Source: Cladophialophora immunda (Eukaryota > Ascomycota > Eurotiomycetes > Chaetothyriales > Herpotrichiellaceae). Taken from it: a stretch of DNA of 64,000 bases. The stretch is from contig NW_015622544.1 in the NCBI RefSeq assembly GCF_000835495.1, positions 1,507,704-1,571,703 on the forward strand, in the 5' to 3' direction. A program made the position numbers and the translations under genes. Below are positions 32,711 to 43,315 of the stretch, piece after piece. Numbering within the stretch: position 1 is the first letter of the stretch; each line of letters begins with the position of its first letter. The notes beneath the pieces were generated by a model, which worked only from the letters and a program-made list of their open reading frames with translations, made no database searches and was not told where the DNA came from.

Positions 32711-34257
32711 TTAATGCACTCCATTTTCGACGGGCTCTGGCTCAGGGGCACCTGAAGCCCTCAAGCGGCCCCCAGACTTCTTCCTCATCCTCTCCGCAGT
32801 CACTCTGTAACAAGCAGGAAACCAACTCTTCAGCTCTTCGCCATCTGCCCCTTTGATCATGCTTGCGGCTGCCTTTGCGCACAGGAAACACAAGACCATG
32901 CCATGTCCTTGAAACGAAGCTGCCAAATATAGCCCTTCCTCACCGGGTACTGGCCCTACAAAGGGATACCCATCGCACGAGAAGCCCATGACGCCTGACC
33001 AGATTCGTCGACATCGGCCATCCGGGTTATCTTTGCCCCAATTCCTAGTACCAAAGTATCGTTCCGTGCATTCTGAGAGGTAGTCTGCGCTGTTTTTGTC
33101 ATAGGTGGTATCATCAGTATTCCCGTACTCGGACGTTCCCTCGTCTTTTGCAACGTGCATACCGCCTCCGATCACAATGTCACCTTCGAATCTAGAGCCG
33201 GCAGGGCGGGAGATCATGTACTCGAAGCCGTCGTTGTAAACGAAGGAGTATGTCGTTTCCAGCCCCTTCTGGGGCATATTTTGCCCCGGCCGTTGGGCAG
33301 TCACTACTCCCCGCAACGGAACGATCACGCCTTGCAGTTGCGGATAGAGATGTGCAGTATAGCCATTTGTAGCTAGGACGAGGGTTTTGGCTTTGACATT
33401 GCCACGTGGTGTCGATATGGTCCACTTTCCATCCGTGGGTGATTTGGATATGCTGTTCGCAGGAGTGTTGCATTGAAGATTCAGTCCCTTTTGCAAAGCA
33501 AGCTTTAGCACGCCAATGGTAAACTTGTACGCGCTCAGACTCCCTGATTCGTACTCAAGCGCTCCCACACTGTTCGGTGCCAGAAATTTCTCGGCCGTTT
33601 CCTGGCTGTTGTGGAAAATGTGCTCCGGGGCGTTTCCCTTGCCCATCAACTTCTCCATCAGCGAGACCGATTCTCGCGCATTTTGGAACTGTTTCTCGTC
33701 GTAAAAGACGTCAATGGTTTGACATCTGACAGAGTCGCAACCAATGTTGTTCTCGCGGGCGAATTTGTGTACTGAGACCATGCAGTTGTATTCCAGGTTG
33801 GTGATCTTCATGGCATCTTCCGCACCCACGGTTTGAACATTGTCGAGGAAAGATCGATAGGTAGCTGTCTTAGTGTGACCTCCTTTAAAGGAGCCATGTT
33901 AGGAAGTGTTCGTGTACCATGGAGGGGAGAAACGATCTTATCAGCTGGAAAGAAGAGCAAACATCAAAGTGGACGACTCAGCTTCTGATGACCTTGAAAC
34001 CTACCATTCCGGCCACTGGCACCACTGGCAGCTTGACGTGCCTCTAGAAGGACGACCTTGAGGTCTGGATTCGAAGAGAGCAGGTTGTAGGATATAGAGG
34101 CGCCGCTGACTCCAGAGCCAATGATGGCGATATCAACCTCATTAGGGAGTTCTGGGGTTGTCCGGCAATCTGCTATTTCATCGGGAGGATCTTGCCAGTA
34201 ACTCTGGATGGGATTGTCGCGGGGCAGACCTGGCGGTATACTGGCTCTTTGCTCCAT
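32711..34257 (-). CDS. DAO-family FAD-dependent oxidoreductase
   Basis: Two exons, 34005-34257 and 32711-33882, joined over a 122-bp intron (donor GTAGGT, acceptor TTTAAAG), giving 474 residues. The start is the ATG at 34257 (MEQRASIPPGL). The dinucleotide-binding motif is VDIAIIGSGVSGASISYNLL (GxGxxG), followed by the VVLLEARQAASGASGRNGGHTK segment, where the GRNGGH motif spans the intron and would be lost without splicing. Later: LVLATNGYTAHLYPQLQGVIVPLRG and the C-terminal GFSCDGYPFVGPVPGEEGLYLAASFQGHGMV. This fits the D-amino-acid/sarcosine/glycine oxidase superfamily (PF01266). The catalysed reaction would be oxidation of an amine or amino acid; the substrate is unknown. No peroxisomal SKL-type C-terminus is seen (ends ENGVH). 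Confidence 0.9.
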
Positions 34258-34975
34258 TGGATGAAGCACGGGAGGACAGGATCGAGATCTAGGAGAGCAG
34301 GAGGAGATCTTGGAAGCTGACGGACGGTCAGACAGATAACCAGACAAAGGGGGACACAACCTTGGGGCAATAGAGGACTTTCGGCTGATTGTAACGGCGC
34401 GGCCGACGACTATCACGTGATCGCAACTGCGCCCGCCCCAGCCTTTGCCGGGCTAACGCCGTTTGCGGCTGGCTAAGCCAGTAGTAGTCAGCGAGCGCCT
34501 GGCACACCTGGGTCGCGGGTGGAGGTGGCTGCTGGGTGGCCGCTGGGTGGTGCTCGGTGGTGGTGCTGGCAGCCGGCGCCTGGGCCCCAGTCTTTCGCTC
34601 GCCTCGCTTTCTCTCAGTCTTTGCCCCGTCACCTGTCGACTTCAACTTTCGATCCTGTCTTTGTTCTTCTCAAATCCCATCCGACCAACCACTCTCCGCT
34701 CCCCGTTTCACTCAACATCTCGCTGCCATCGCGTCTCGAGTGCTGCGACCGCCCCCTGATTCCTCGTCTGTTCTCGTCTTGATCACAAACTGTGTCCGCC
34801 ATCATCACCATCCCCTCCCGAGGGCGCCATTGATACCAGTCCGATCGAAGTGACGCCCCGCTCCGCTGCTGCCCAAGTGACAGCTCTGCTGGTCCCCAGC
34901 GCTTCCTTCGCGATCCCCTCTGCTGTCGACGGTGGCGCGCAAACCACCGCGGAAGGACTTCTGTTGCGCGGTTTC
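34258..34975. promoter_or_regulatory. Divergent promoter, FAD oxidoreductase / MED19
   Basis: 718 bp, GC-rich with a long CT-rich leader before 34976. Open frames without ATG on both strands are shadows of this composition. Confidence 0.5.
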
Positions 34976-36267
34976 ATGTCCTCTTCAGCCCGGCCAACTG
35001 CCATCCCGCCATCTCCAACTTCTCCGTCTGAATCAGGTCTCAAGCGACGGCGCCTGTCTGACAATCTTCCGCAATCTCCTATCTCTCCTTCGTTTATGTC
35101 AGTCGCTACAAAGAGCTATGTCTCCTCTTACGGAAATACACATAATCCCGACGAGGCTTCGGGGCGCTCGTCTCCGAACTCACCAAAGGCTTCAGCACCG
35201 CGTAGTCAACAACCGTTGTCCCGTCCCATGCCGTCCTTGCCGACCCCTGCGCACAGTGTAACGGGCACTTCCTCTGGTTTCGACATGGCTGATGATATCG
35301 ATCAACATCGGGATAAGCGGCCAAGACTTGATGCGGATAGGGATCAAGAGGCGGATCAAATGGAGGTAGAACCCCTTAGAGAGGCCACAAATCATGATCG
35401 GAACGATGAGATGGAAATAGACGGCGAAAAACTTAGCAAGGGAAAAAGCGCCGAGCTCCCAGAACATGAGCAGGATGCAGAGCTAATGGTGGATGAGAAG
35501 ACCCTGGAGCAACTACAGAAAGATATGGGCGAAGCCTTTCTTCTCTGCACATCCAGTAAGACTCTCCATCTGTCCACCACTCACAATCTATCCTTGCAGG
35601 TGTGTTAACAGACATTCTCGCAGAAGTTGAGCGCCAGAAACCGAACCCGCAGCAGCATTTGTTGGCATTGTATGGGCTGGGCCCACTGCTCCACAGCGTC
35701 GCTCGCACCGACCCAAGGACTGGTGAGAAAATCAACAAGCTACGGAAATCGTACGAAGGTCAAATCAAGGGCTTCGCGTTGGCTGGACGGAACAAACCTG
35801 TCAAGGGCGAGCGCAACGTGGAAGAAGATGAACCCGGGCCGTTACGGCGCATGGCTGGATCGTCTCCTTGGGGTCTTCAACCGGATGAGCAGTGGAACGC
35901 AGAGCATACGAAAGAACCCCCTCAAGTTACGATAGATTTTACTGCCGAGTTGAAAATGGCCATGCAAATGCAACCAGGGACAGTTCGCAATAACGCTCAC
36001 TGGGAGGATGTACTCGGATTCGACAAGCCGAAACCGAATGTGGCTCCGGAACAACAGCCCACCCCTCGACCGATGGCAAATGGAGTGGTTCGGCCACCTC
36101 AACAGCCTTCGGCAGAAGCAAAACGACAGACTCGCGGGAAAAAGCGGAGTTATGGTGATGACAGTTTTGTCGGATATGGAGAGGGTTATTCGGATCCAGA
36201 AGATGGTGATGGTGACGAATACGGCAGCCAGAGGAAACGGAAAAAGGTGACAGCCACGGATTACTGA
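34976..36267 (+). CDS. MED19: Mediator subunit MED19 (Rox3)
   Basis: Two exons, 34976-35555 and 35600-36267, joined over a 44-bp intron (donor GTAAGA, acceptor TTGCAG), giving 415 residues. The first ~150 residues are Ser/Pro-rich with a basic motif (GLKRRRLSDN). The Rox3 domain spans about 170-300: LMVDEKTLEQLQKDMGEAFLLC, TDILAEVERQKPNPQQHLLALYGLGPLLHSVARTDPRTGEKINKLRKSYEGQIKGFALAGRNKP. The C-terminus is basic with RKRKKVTATDY, a likely nuclear signal. MED19 sits in the middle module of Mediator and helps transmit activator signals to RNA polymerase II. The frame extends upstream of 34976 without an ATG. Length is normal for filamentous ascomycetes. Confidence 0.92.
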
Positions 36268-36995
36268 TGAGTCGATCTGTGACTTACAGAGTCTCGCATT
36301 CGATTGGCACACCTCTTCCCCATGGACAACACCGCTAGATGCGGAATGCGGTCCCCTTTAGCGGCCCTCCATTCACGACATCACCTTCAAATGCATATTC
36401 TTTGCCATATTTTGCATGCATGGGATGTTTCTAAGATACCCTAATGAGGACAGATAGAGAGATCAGAAAAAGGGACACGGACGATGGGCGGCCAAAACTC
36501 GTGGAGGCGTTTCAGGGGGGCGTCGATCTTGTCTTTGTTATGCTATTGCGAGCACTGGACGTTGGTCCGCAGGGAGGATGGAGGGAGGATATCCAGTCTT
36601 TGCCCTGTTCTGGGATGGTGAGAGACGGTACTTAGTACTCCTGTTATTATCTATTCAGCGTCGACAAGACTCAAACTGCAAAGGGGAAAATTTACCGGCG
36701 GCCTCCGGATGACATGGCAGGTTTGTTCACGCCTTGTGGCATCGTCCTGAGGCGTGTTGTGTATGAAGGATCACGACCCTAAATGAACCACACATTCATC
36801 GAAAAACTATATTATCTTTGATCGCATCCCGTATCATCGTCTCTGAGTCTCGCTGAAGAGTCAACCCTTTCACATCACTCGCAATCGTCTTGCCTTTCGT
36901 GCAGCCAAGCTCCCTCACCCAAAGCCTCCGTTGACTTGAAGTCTCATCTGTGCCGGGAGGCGTCTCTGTCCACGGAAACACAGCACAAAGACAAG
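36268..36995. other. Intergenic, nothing recognised
   Basis: 728 bp between two plus-strand genes: MED19 3' end and promoter of the dehalogenase-like gene. No RNA gene or repeat. Confidence 0.45.
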
Positions 36996-37856
36996 ATGGC
37001 GTCGTCTTATCTTCCCATGCCCGAGCCAACCGTGCCCAAGAGGCCACTCTCGTCCTATAAACTCATCTCGTACGACATCTACGGCACGCTCGTGGACTGG
37101 GAGACGGCGATTGTGAGGCTGCTGCAACCGCTAGTCTCGCGCATCCCCTCATCCTCGCCCCTCAGCCAGGAATACCAAGACAGCACGACTGCAGGGTCCG
37201 AGGGACGGATCAAACTCGCCGCGAAGTACAACGACATCGAGCACGAGTTGGAGGCCAAGAACCCGTCGCAGCGATACGACGAGCTCCTGCAGGACATCTA
37301 CCTCCGCATCGCGTCCGACTTTGGGGTCGGCGAGGCCACCGAGGTGTCGACGAAGCAGGAGGCCAAGCAGTTCGGCGAGAGCATCGGCACCTGGCCGCCG
37401 TTCCCGGACACGGTCGACGCCTGCCAGCGGCTGGTGAGGCAGCACGGCTTCAAGCTCGTGCCGCTCTCCAACGTCGACCGGGCGAGTTTCGCGCGCACCT
37501 GCGCCGGCCCGCTGCAGGGGGTCGACTTCTTCCGCGTCTACACGGCCCAGGACATTGGGTCGTACAAGCCCGACCTCCGCAACTTCGAGTACCTCATCAA
37601 GCACGCCAAGGAGGACGCCGGCGTGGAGAAGCACGAGATCTTGCACGTCGCGCAGAGCATTTTCCACGACCACATCCCGGCCAAGACGATGGGGCTGGCC
37701 AGCGTGTGGATTAATCGGAAGGGCGCGGGGATGGGCGGCAACGAGGCTATCAGAGGCATCCACGAACGAGGAGAGGTCGGGTATGGTTGGAGGTTTGGGA
37801 CGTTGGGGGAGTTGGCGGATGAAGTCGAGAGGGAGAAAAGAGAGCAAGGGAAGTAG
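36996..37856 (+). CDS. HAD-superfamily hydrolase, 2-haloacid dehalogenase type
   Basis: Intronless 286-residue protein from the ATG at 36996. HAD motif I is SYDIYGTLVDWE with nucleophile Asp27. Motif II is LVPLSNVDR. Motif III is the lysine in DIGSYKPDLRNFEY. Motif IV is weak in HVAQSIFHDHIPAKTMGLASVWINR. The helical cap lies between motifs I and II (about 45-135). Members are annotated as (S)-2-haloacid dehalogenases, but many fungal ones act on unknown phosphate or halo-acid substrates. Codon use is striking: nearly every third position between about 37200 and 37700 is G or C, unlike flanking genes, which also leaves the opposite strand open. Cytosolic; no clear functional link to neighbours. 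Confidence 0.9.
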   Translation: MASSYLPMPEPTVPKRPLSSYKLISYDIYGTLVDWETAIVRLLQPLVSRIPSSSPLSQEYQDSTTAGSEGRIKLAAKYNDIEHELEAKNPSQRYDELLQDIYLRIASDFGVGEATEVSTKQEAKQFGESIGTWPPFPDTVDACQRLVRQHGFKLVPLSNVDRASFARTCAGPLQGVDFFRVYTAQDIGSYKPDLRNFEYLIKHAKEDAGVEKHEILHVAQSIFHDHIPAKTMGLASVWINRKGAGMGGNEAIRGIHERGEVGYGWRFGTLGELADEVEREKREQGK

Positions 37857-38869
37857 GTGCATAGCAGTGGAAGAGATTGAGCAGCCTGTTGTGCTTGCTT
37901 CTCAATGCTATCGGCAATGCCTCATCTCGAATAGTCGCCTCTTTCTGCCGACTATCCTGCTTTCCTCTATTTCTGGCCGTCTCTGATGTTCCAACGTCAT
38001 CCGGTGATTGTTGCCAGGGTGTGAGCGAGGCCGTACCAGAGCGCATTGCTTAACTGCGTGGTCTTCTGATCCCAACCCTTGGTGAAGCTCCTAATCTTCC
38101 CTTCCGCCACCGCCTCAAATATGGCCGCTGCACTCCACATGGCGTGTTTTTTGGTTGCCTCGATCCCCTAGTATAGGTTTCCCCGTGGCTCCCTTCTGTG
38201 ATATATCTCAGTAGCACATGACAGGTTTTGGCAAATACTTGGTCGGCCCGTACAATTCGCTTCAAGAGGCCGCTCCGACGCTATTTTATCGTCAGCTCCT
38301 GCATTCTCGAAGTAAGTGTACCATTTTTGACTGGCACGATGTTTTCGAGCGAGCAGATGTGATGGTGATAGTGATGGTGACGATGGTGGAATGGTGGGTG
38401 ATTGTGAGCGCGAGCGCTGCTTCCGAAAATTAGCCGCTTCAGGATTCAATGGTCTTCGAGGCCTTCGTGTCTCTCCTCTCCTTCTCACCAAACATGAATA
38501 CCCAACAGCGCCAGGCGAAGAGGCCTGTGCGTTGCCTCGACATCCTGGAATTGGAGCGTCTTCCTCGAATGACGTGGCCAAGGTGTCAGTCCCTTGGTCT
38601 GTCGAGTCAATTAGCAATCAGCCATGAGGCTGTCGCTGAAATGCATCAAACCCAATTGTGGAAATGCAGAAGAACGCCACCATGCGACCCCTAGTCGACT
38701 TCTGACCAATGGTCGACAAGGTGGGCTGGCTCTTCTCAAGCCTTACTCAAGGACATTGTGCAGTTCAGTCAACCCTCTCTTCTCCAAGATCTCGCAACCT
38801 CACTTCCTCGGCGATATACAGCGGCGAGCTGTTTACATGTTCGAGGGGTGGGTGGCTGTACTCTAAGCC
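37857..38869. other. Intergenic, 1 kb
   Basis: Contains a GATGGT-rich low-complexity patch at about 38358-38400 and a short frame with ATG at 38624 (80 codons) without recognisable motif. No supported gene. Confidence 0.45.
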
Positions 38870-40938
38870 ATGGCAAATTCTGGACGCAGCCTTCGGGCTG
38901 ATCCCTTCATTCCACAGGATCCAAATGTTCCCCGCTACAGCCAAAGACTCTCGAGGGAGCGGTGGGAAGACCTCAAGCCCAGGGTGTCGATGCTCTTCCA
39001 CCAAGGCGTCACTACTGTCGATATCCTCTCGAATTCCATTCAAGAGATATTCCCATCACACGGAACCAACTTGACCGGCAAATGAAGAAATGGGGTCTGC
39101 AACGAAGGCCTCAGGAGTCTTCTTCGCTGGGAGAACATGTTTCTCAGGATACCGCCATATCACAGCAAGCCACTTTCCGTGAGAGACCACTCGACAAATT
39201 TGGAGAGCTACTATTGAACGATGGTTCGCCCGGAGCCTCAATGACAGACTCCGCCATTTCAAACACTGGTCCGACTCTCGATTCCAGAACGCCGAATGTT
39301 GAGCCAGACGCCCTCTTTGAACTCACGGCATCTCTTAGCCTTATCTCACCCGAAATCCCGCGATGCGTGTCACCAGCGCTGCCCGACAAAGATCATCCTA
39401 GGCTCACATTTATTGGATACCGTCATGCCAGCAACCCAAGTGCAATCCGCCAGATACTCGCTTATTCGACTACCAAACATGGCGCCTCTATAAAGGTTCT
39501 CAATCGCCTCGGGTATATGGCTATGTTGCTTTTCACGTTCGGGTACCCCAGCGATGCGTTTTAAATATCTTTTCATATTATCGATCAAATCAATCGTCAG
39601 CCTTCGGTGCAAGGATTATCACGTCGACTTTTACTCTTCTTTGTCATCGCCTGTGCTCATTTTGCTTGTGAATGGACAGAAAAGCCGGACGCATTTCATC
39701 TTGTTAAACAAACTTACGTTTGGCTGTCGCGTTACTATCCATCAGGACAGGAGGGAGACCAACAAACTGTCTCATATATGCAGGTCCTCTACTGTTCGGG
39801 AAAGGGTGGTTGTGACGAACGTAAAATGACTGCCTACTGGATTTTGAATGCTGTACATTCAAGTCTGCAAGAAGAAGGTGGCCACTCTATCCAGCCAGAC
39901 ATGTCTTCTTTTGACAGTGTTGACAGTGCCTTTCGTTTCTTCCATGAAGACGAGGACATCAGGGTCGTTATGGATGAAGCAATTGGTGAGATAAAAGAAT
40001 GTCTCTATGTCAACAGAGAAGAAATCGACGGGGTCTGGAGCAACTACTGGCACGATCCAGCAGACGATGCCTTCATGGCTCAAATGGTGGCATGCTTGGT
40101 TTTGAGACGCCGTCTCAGTAATGGTCCGAAACATGCTTATGTTCGAGCCCCTCCTGAAAAAGCAGGAGACTCTCAAAAGTCCCAATTTTTCTCTCGCCTT
40201 CAAGAACAAGTGTTGGTTGCAATGTGTGGTCTGATGTCCAGACAGTATGGGAAATTTTTGCTCTCGGGAAAAGCTCCAAATGCGATAGGTGGTCACTGGA
40301 AACTCTCAGAAAAGCTCACCATCGCGGCTTTATCGATTGAACTAGCAATAAAGAACCGTCCGGACGTTCATGGCTTTGAGCTTTGTATTTCAAGAGTCGC
40401 TGACGACTATGAAGGGTTCATTGATGTCTATCTTCGCGAATTACAGTCCCCGTCCCTTCCATTTCTGACTACCGAACGGCCCAAGGCCGGTGCCGCTGAA
40501 CATCTTATTGGCACAAGTGCTCTTATAGCCAGAGTATCGACATATTCGGACCTTGCGGCGCTGGACATACCATTTGTGCCATCTCTAATCTCCAAGCACC
40601 AGGGTGAGACACAATACCTCCGGCCATCCCAGCCTACCACAAAGTCAAGTCGACGAAGCGGCCTGGACGTAAAGTTCTCTGCCAAGGAGGCCTGGTTGGG
40701 GCCGTCTCTTGCAAGATCCTATACCTCTTCGATGAGTTCCGGCTACAGATCTTTCAAAGCTGCAGTTAAGGAGCGCGAAAGCCTAAGCTCTGTGCACCGT
40801 TCACGCCTTCCTCCGGTTCCATCTGTGAATTGGTCGGATTTTATGAGTCCACCCTCGATGCTTACGGCGAGTATTCCTTCCGATACCGCGATGCACTATT
40901 TCGAACCCCATGCTGAGGACGAAGATATGACCTTGTGA
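38870..40938 (+). pseudogene. Clr5-domain protein, interrupted by a frameshift
   Basis: From the ATG at 38870 the frame gives an N-terminal Clr5-like domain (RWEDLKPRVSMLFHQGVTTVDILSNSIQEIF) and then hits a stop at 39082-39084. The second half of the same domain, ITRNQLDRQMKKWGLQRRPQES, continues at about 39054 in another phase, so one base is missing (or two extra) around 39035-39055. That second frame runs to 39564. A third phase carries 440 further codons from about 39600 to 40938 (WTEKPDAFHLVKQTYVWLSRYYPSGQEG...), probably reached by an intron ending at the CAG near 39599. Clr5 domains (PF14420) occur N-terminally in many ascomycete proteins, some linked to heterochromatin in fission yeast. 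A broken gene, a sequence error or a ribosomal frameshift are all possible. Confidence 0.6.
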
Positions 40939-41764
40939 ATGGTGCGACATCATGGCGAGGGTGCGAATAACCAGTGAGTTTTCCCCGGGCAGCTAGATGT
41001 AGGGAAAGTGCGAGAACAGGTCTGGAATACTTGGAGTTCGGACGGAAATGGGTCAAATACTTCCGCGGCATACTAAAGATCAGCTATCAGCGACGCTCTC
41101 ATTGTGTCTTGAGAGTGCCTCTTCCCAGGGATGGAAAGTGCCTCCTGCATGATGAGGGGGCATTGGACTGATATAGCCAGCTCCTGTAATGCTGGGGGAG
41201 AGAGGTTCCTGTCCTATATACAAAAGCTCCCGTGTTTCGGGACAGTCTTTGATTAATGAAGTCTATTCTACAGGCAAGGGATGATGCTAATCGTCACGAA
41301 GAGCTCTTGATCCACTCATAGATCCACTTGACCTTTGCGGAGGCGACCGAACCCGCGAAGCTCTTCTCACACGTCAAGTAACGTACCCAGCTCATAGCTG
41401 GACAGAAGGTCGTGGTAACGAACTGTAGCGATGAAGAGATACGGGATCAGGCTTATCATACAGGAGTTTATGTAACCCTTTTTACAAACACCTTTGAGAA
41501 GATCAAACACCAGGAGAATATGGACATTTGGCGCAAGGCTTGCTGGTTCTATTTCCGGGGAGTGGATGCACAGACTCGCCAAGCTCAAAGAACAGGTTCA
41601 GAACCCAATCGATCGAGACAACCATCATCAGGCACAGGCTTCTCTACACACTTAAGCCACAAAGGTCGTCAGACGGTTAGGAAATTGCAACAGCATAGTT
41701 ATATCTATTAAACCCGGCAACAGCGGCCTTCTAATCCATCACATGCTGACTGGCTTCCATGAAT
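40939..41764. other. Convergent intergenic, nothing recognised
   Basis: 826 bp between the Clr5-type locus and the carboxymuconolactone-decarboxylase-family stop. Short frames only, without features. Confidence 0.45.
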
Positions 41765-42352
41765 CTACGACCCTTCCGTCGGCACGGGGACATTGAACCC
41801 GTTGAGGTTGACCGACACCAAAGCATACAGCGAGACCAGGAAGATCAGCTCGGTCAGCATGCTCTGGCCCAGCACCTGGACACCCTGGGCGTACAGATCA
41901 TCCGGCAGGGGTCCGCCCGCCACCAGGGCCTTGGAGATCCTGTACACCAGCATCTCGTCCGGGGACAGGTCCGGGGGCGCCTCGCCGCGGGCCAGCGCGC
42001 CGACCTGCTCCTCGGCGAAGTAGTGCCTCGACAGGCCCGAGTGGGCGTACACCTCGTAGGCGGCGCGGTAGTGTGCCCCGACGGTCAGGATGGCGACCTG
42101 GCGCAGCGTCTCGGGCAGCTTGGCGGCCCGGAACGCGACCTTGCTGAGGTGCCACATGGCGCTGCCCACGACGGGCTCGTGGATCCACGCATTCCACGGC
42201 CCCAGGAGCGCGCCGGCCTCGTCCCGCGTGATGAACGACTTCTGGTCGTCCAGCGTCCGCACGATGTTCTCCACCACGTCGTCGTACAGCGCTCGCTGGT
42301 CCGGGGTCAGTTGCTCCGGCGGCACCGGCTGGAGGCGCATTCGAGAAGCCAT
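41765..42352 (-). CDS. Carboxymuconolactone decarboxylase / AhpD-like protein
   Basis: Intronless 195-residue protein from MASRMRLQPVPPEQL (ATG at 42352); the frame is open further upstream but with no ATG. The alpha-helical core reads GALLGPWNAWIHEPVVGSAMWHLSKVAFRAAKLPETLRQVAILTVGAHYRAAYEVYAHSGLSRHYFAEEQVGALARGE. This fits the CMD family (PF02627) and its fungal 4-carboxymuconolactone-decarboxylase-like branch. The AhpD CxxC redox pair is absent: the equivalent position reads AHYRAAYEVYAHSG, so peroxidase-reductase activity is unlikely and a decarboxylase or unknown role is more probable. Third codon positions are strongly G/C. No operon-like partner, though a reductase and an aldehyde dehydrogenase follow within 5 kb. 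Confidence 0.87.
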   Translation of the reverse strand: MASRMRLQPVPPEQLTPDQRALYDDVVENIVRTLDDQKSFITRDEAGALLGPWNAWIHEPVVGSAMWHLSKVAFRAAKLPETLRQVAILTVGAHYRAAYEVYAHSGLSRHYFAEEQVGALARGEAPPDLSPDEMLVYRISKALVAGGPLPDDLYAQGVQVLGQSMLTELIFLVSLYALVSVNLNGFNVPVPTEGS

Positions 42353-43315
42353 TTCTTTGGGCTGCCTTGTGTGGTGAAAGATCGGTTTGTGCGCGAGAAC
42401 TTCTAGTGCAAGTGACTGCGTCAGGAAACGCTTCGGTGCCGGCGTGTTAGTTATATGTGATGATGATCCGAAAGGAGGATTTCTTCTCGGGCTCTTTGGC
42501 GTTCGAAATCCGATAAGTCGCACGGGTCAACTCGCCGGTGATAAGCTGCCAATGGGGGTGACAACCGAAATCTCCCAATGCTCACACAGTTTCTTTATAC
42601 CACCCCCTCTTTGACCTGCTTTGCGCGGTTTCTTGTACATGTACGCTGTTGTCCCTTACCTCCCCTCCTGTTCCGGGCTGATGACTCTCTGACAAAGCTC
42701 ATCACCCGCTGGCGGAATTACCGGAGCGTGATCCGACTCAAACTCGCGATGGTAGCGATGGCGCCCATCAGGTACGAGAGGGTGTCACCAGGCTATGATG
42801 TAAGCAAGCCATTGTCACGCAACAAAGCACCCCTGCCACGAAGGCGGGAGGTGGCGGCACTTTATGCCAGTTCGCTCGCCGTTTGTAGGACATGTCGCGA
42901 TTGAGACAAGACGGATAAATGTTGTGTCAATCGGAATCTCGTGCTTCTGATCCTTTGAGTTGCGTAGAAGTAGGAAGAAACTCGGCAGGGATCCACAGAT
43001 GGCCCGGGTGCGCTAGGCGTTAAGAAGTGGGGTGCCAAGAGCTCCGAGGCTAGGAGTTAACAGCCGAGTGCCTCCTATAGCGACTATTCCATTTCTGAAG
43101 TCCATTGCCTGGACTGACTAATGTCCCCGGGCCGAAACCCTGCGACGCTGAACGGGTACGGGACGCATATCATCTGAGTACGAAATCCGACGGAAGAGAT
43201 CGACAGCGGAACAGAAAGAGTAGTTTCTCTCAAAGGACAATGATAGGAAAGCAAATAGTAGACGTATCAAAAGACGCTAGCCGTTAGGAGTCAATACCTA
43301 CTCAATCTGCTATCG
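42353..43315. other. Intergenic, nothing recognised
   Basis: 963 bp: promoter of the minus-strand CMD-family gene and downstream flank of the minus-strand reductase. Short frames only. Confidence 0.45.

Noticed and set aside
37149..37862. 237-codon open frame antisense to the HAD gene
   Set aside because: Produced by the extreme G/C third positions of the real gene; no motifs.
41759..42406. 215-codon open frame antisense to the CMD-family gene
   Set aside because: His/Gln/Arg/Gly-rich shadow of a G/C-biased gene; no family resemblance.
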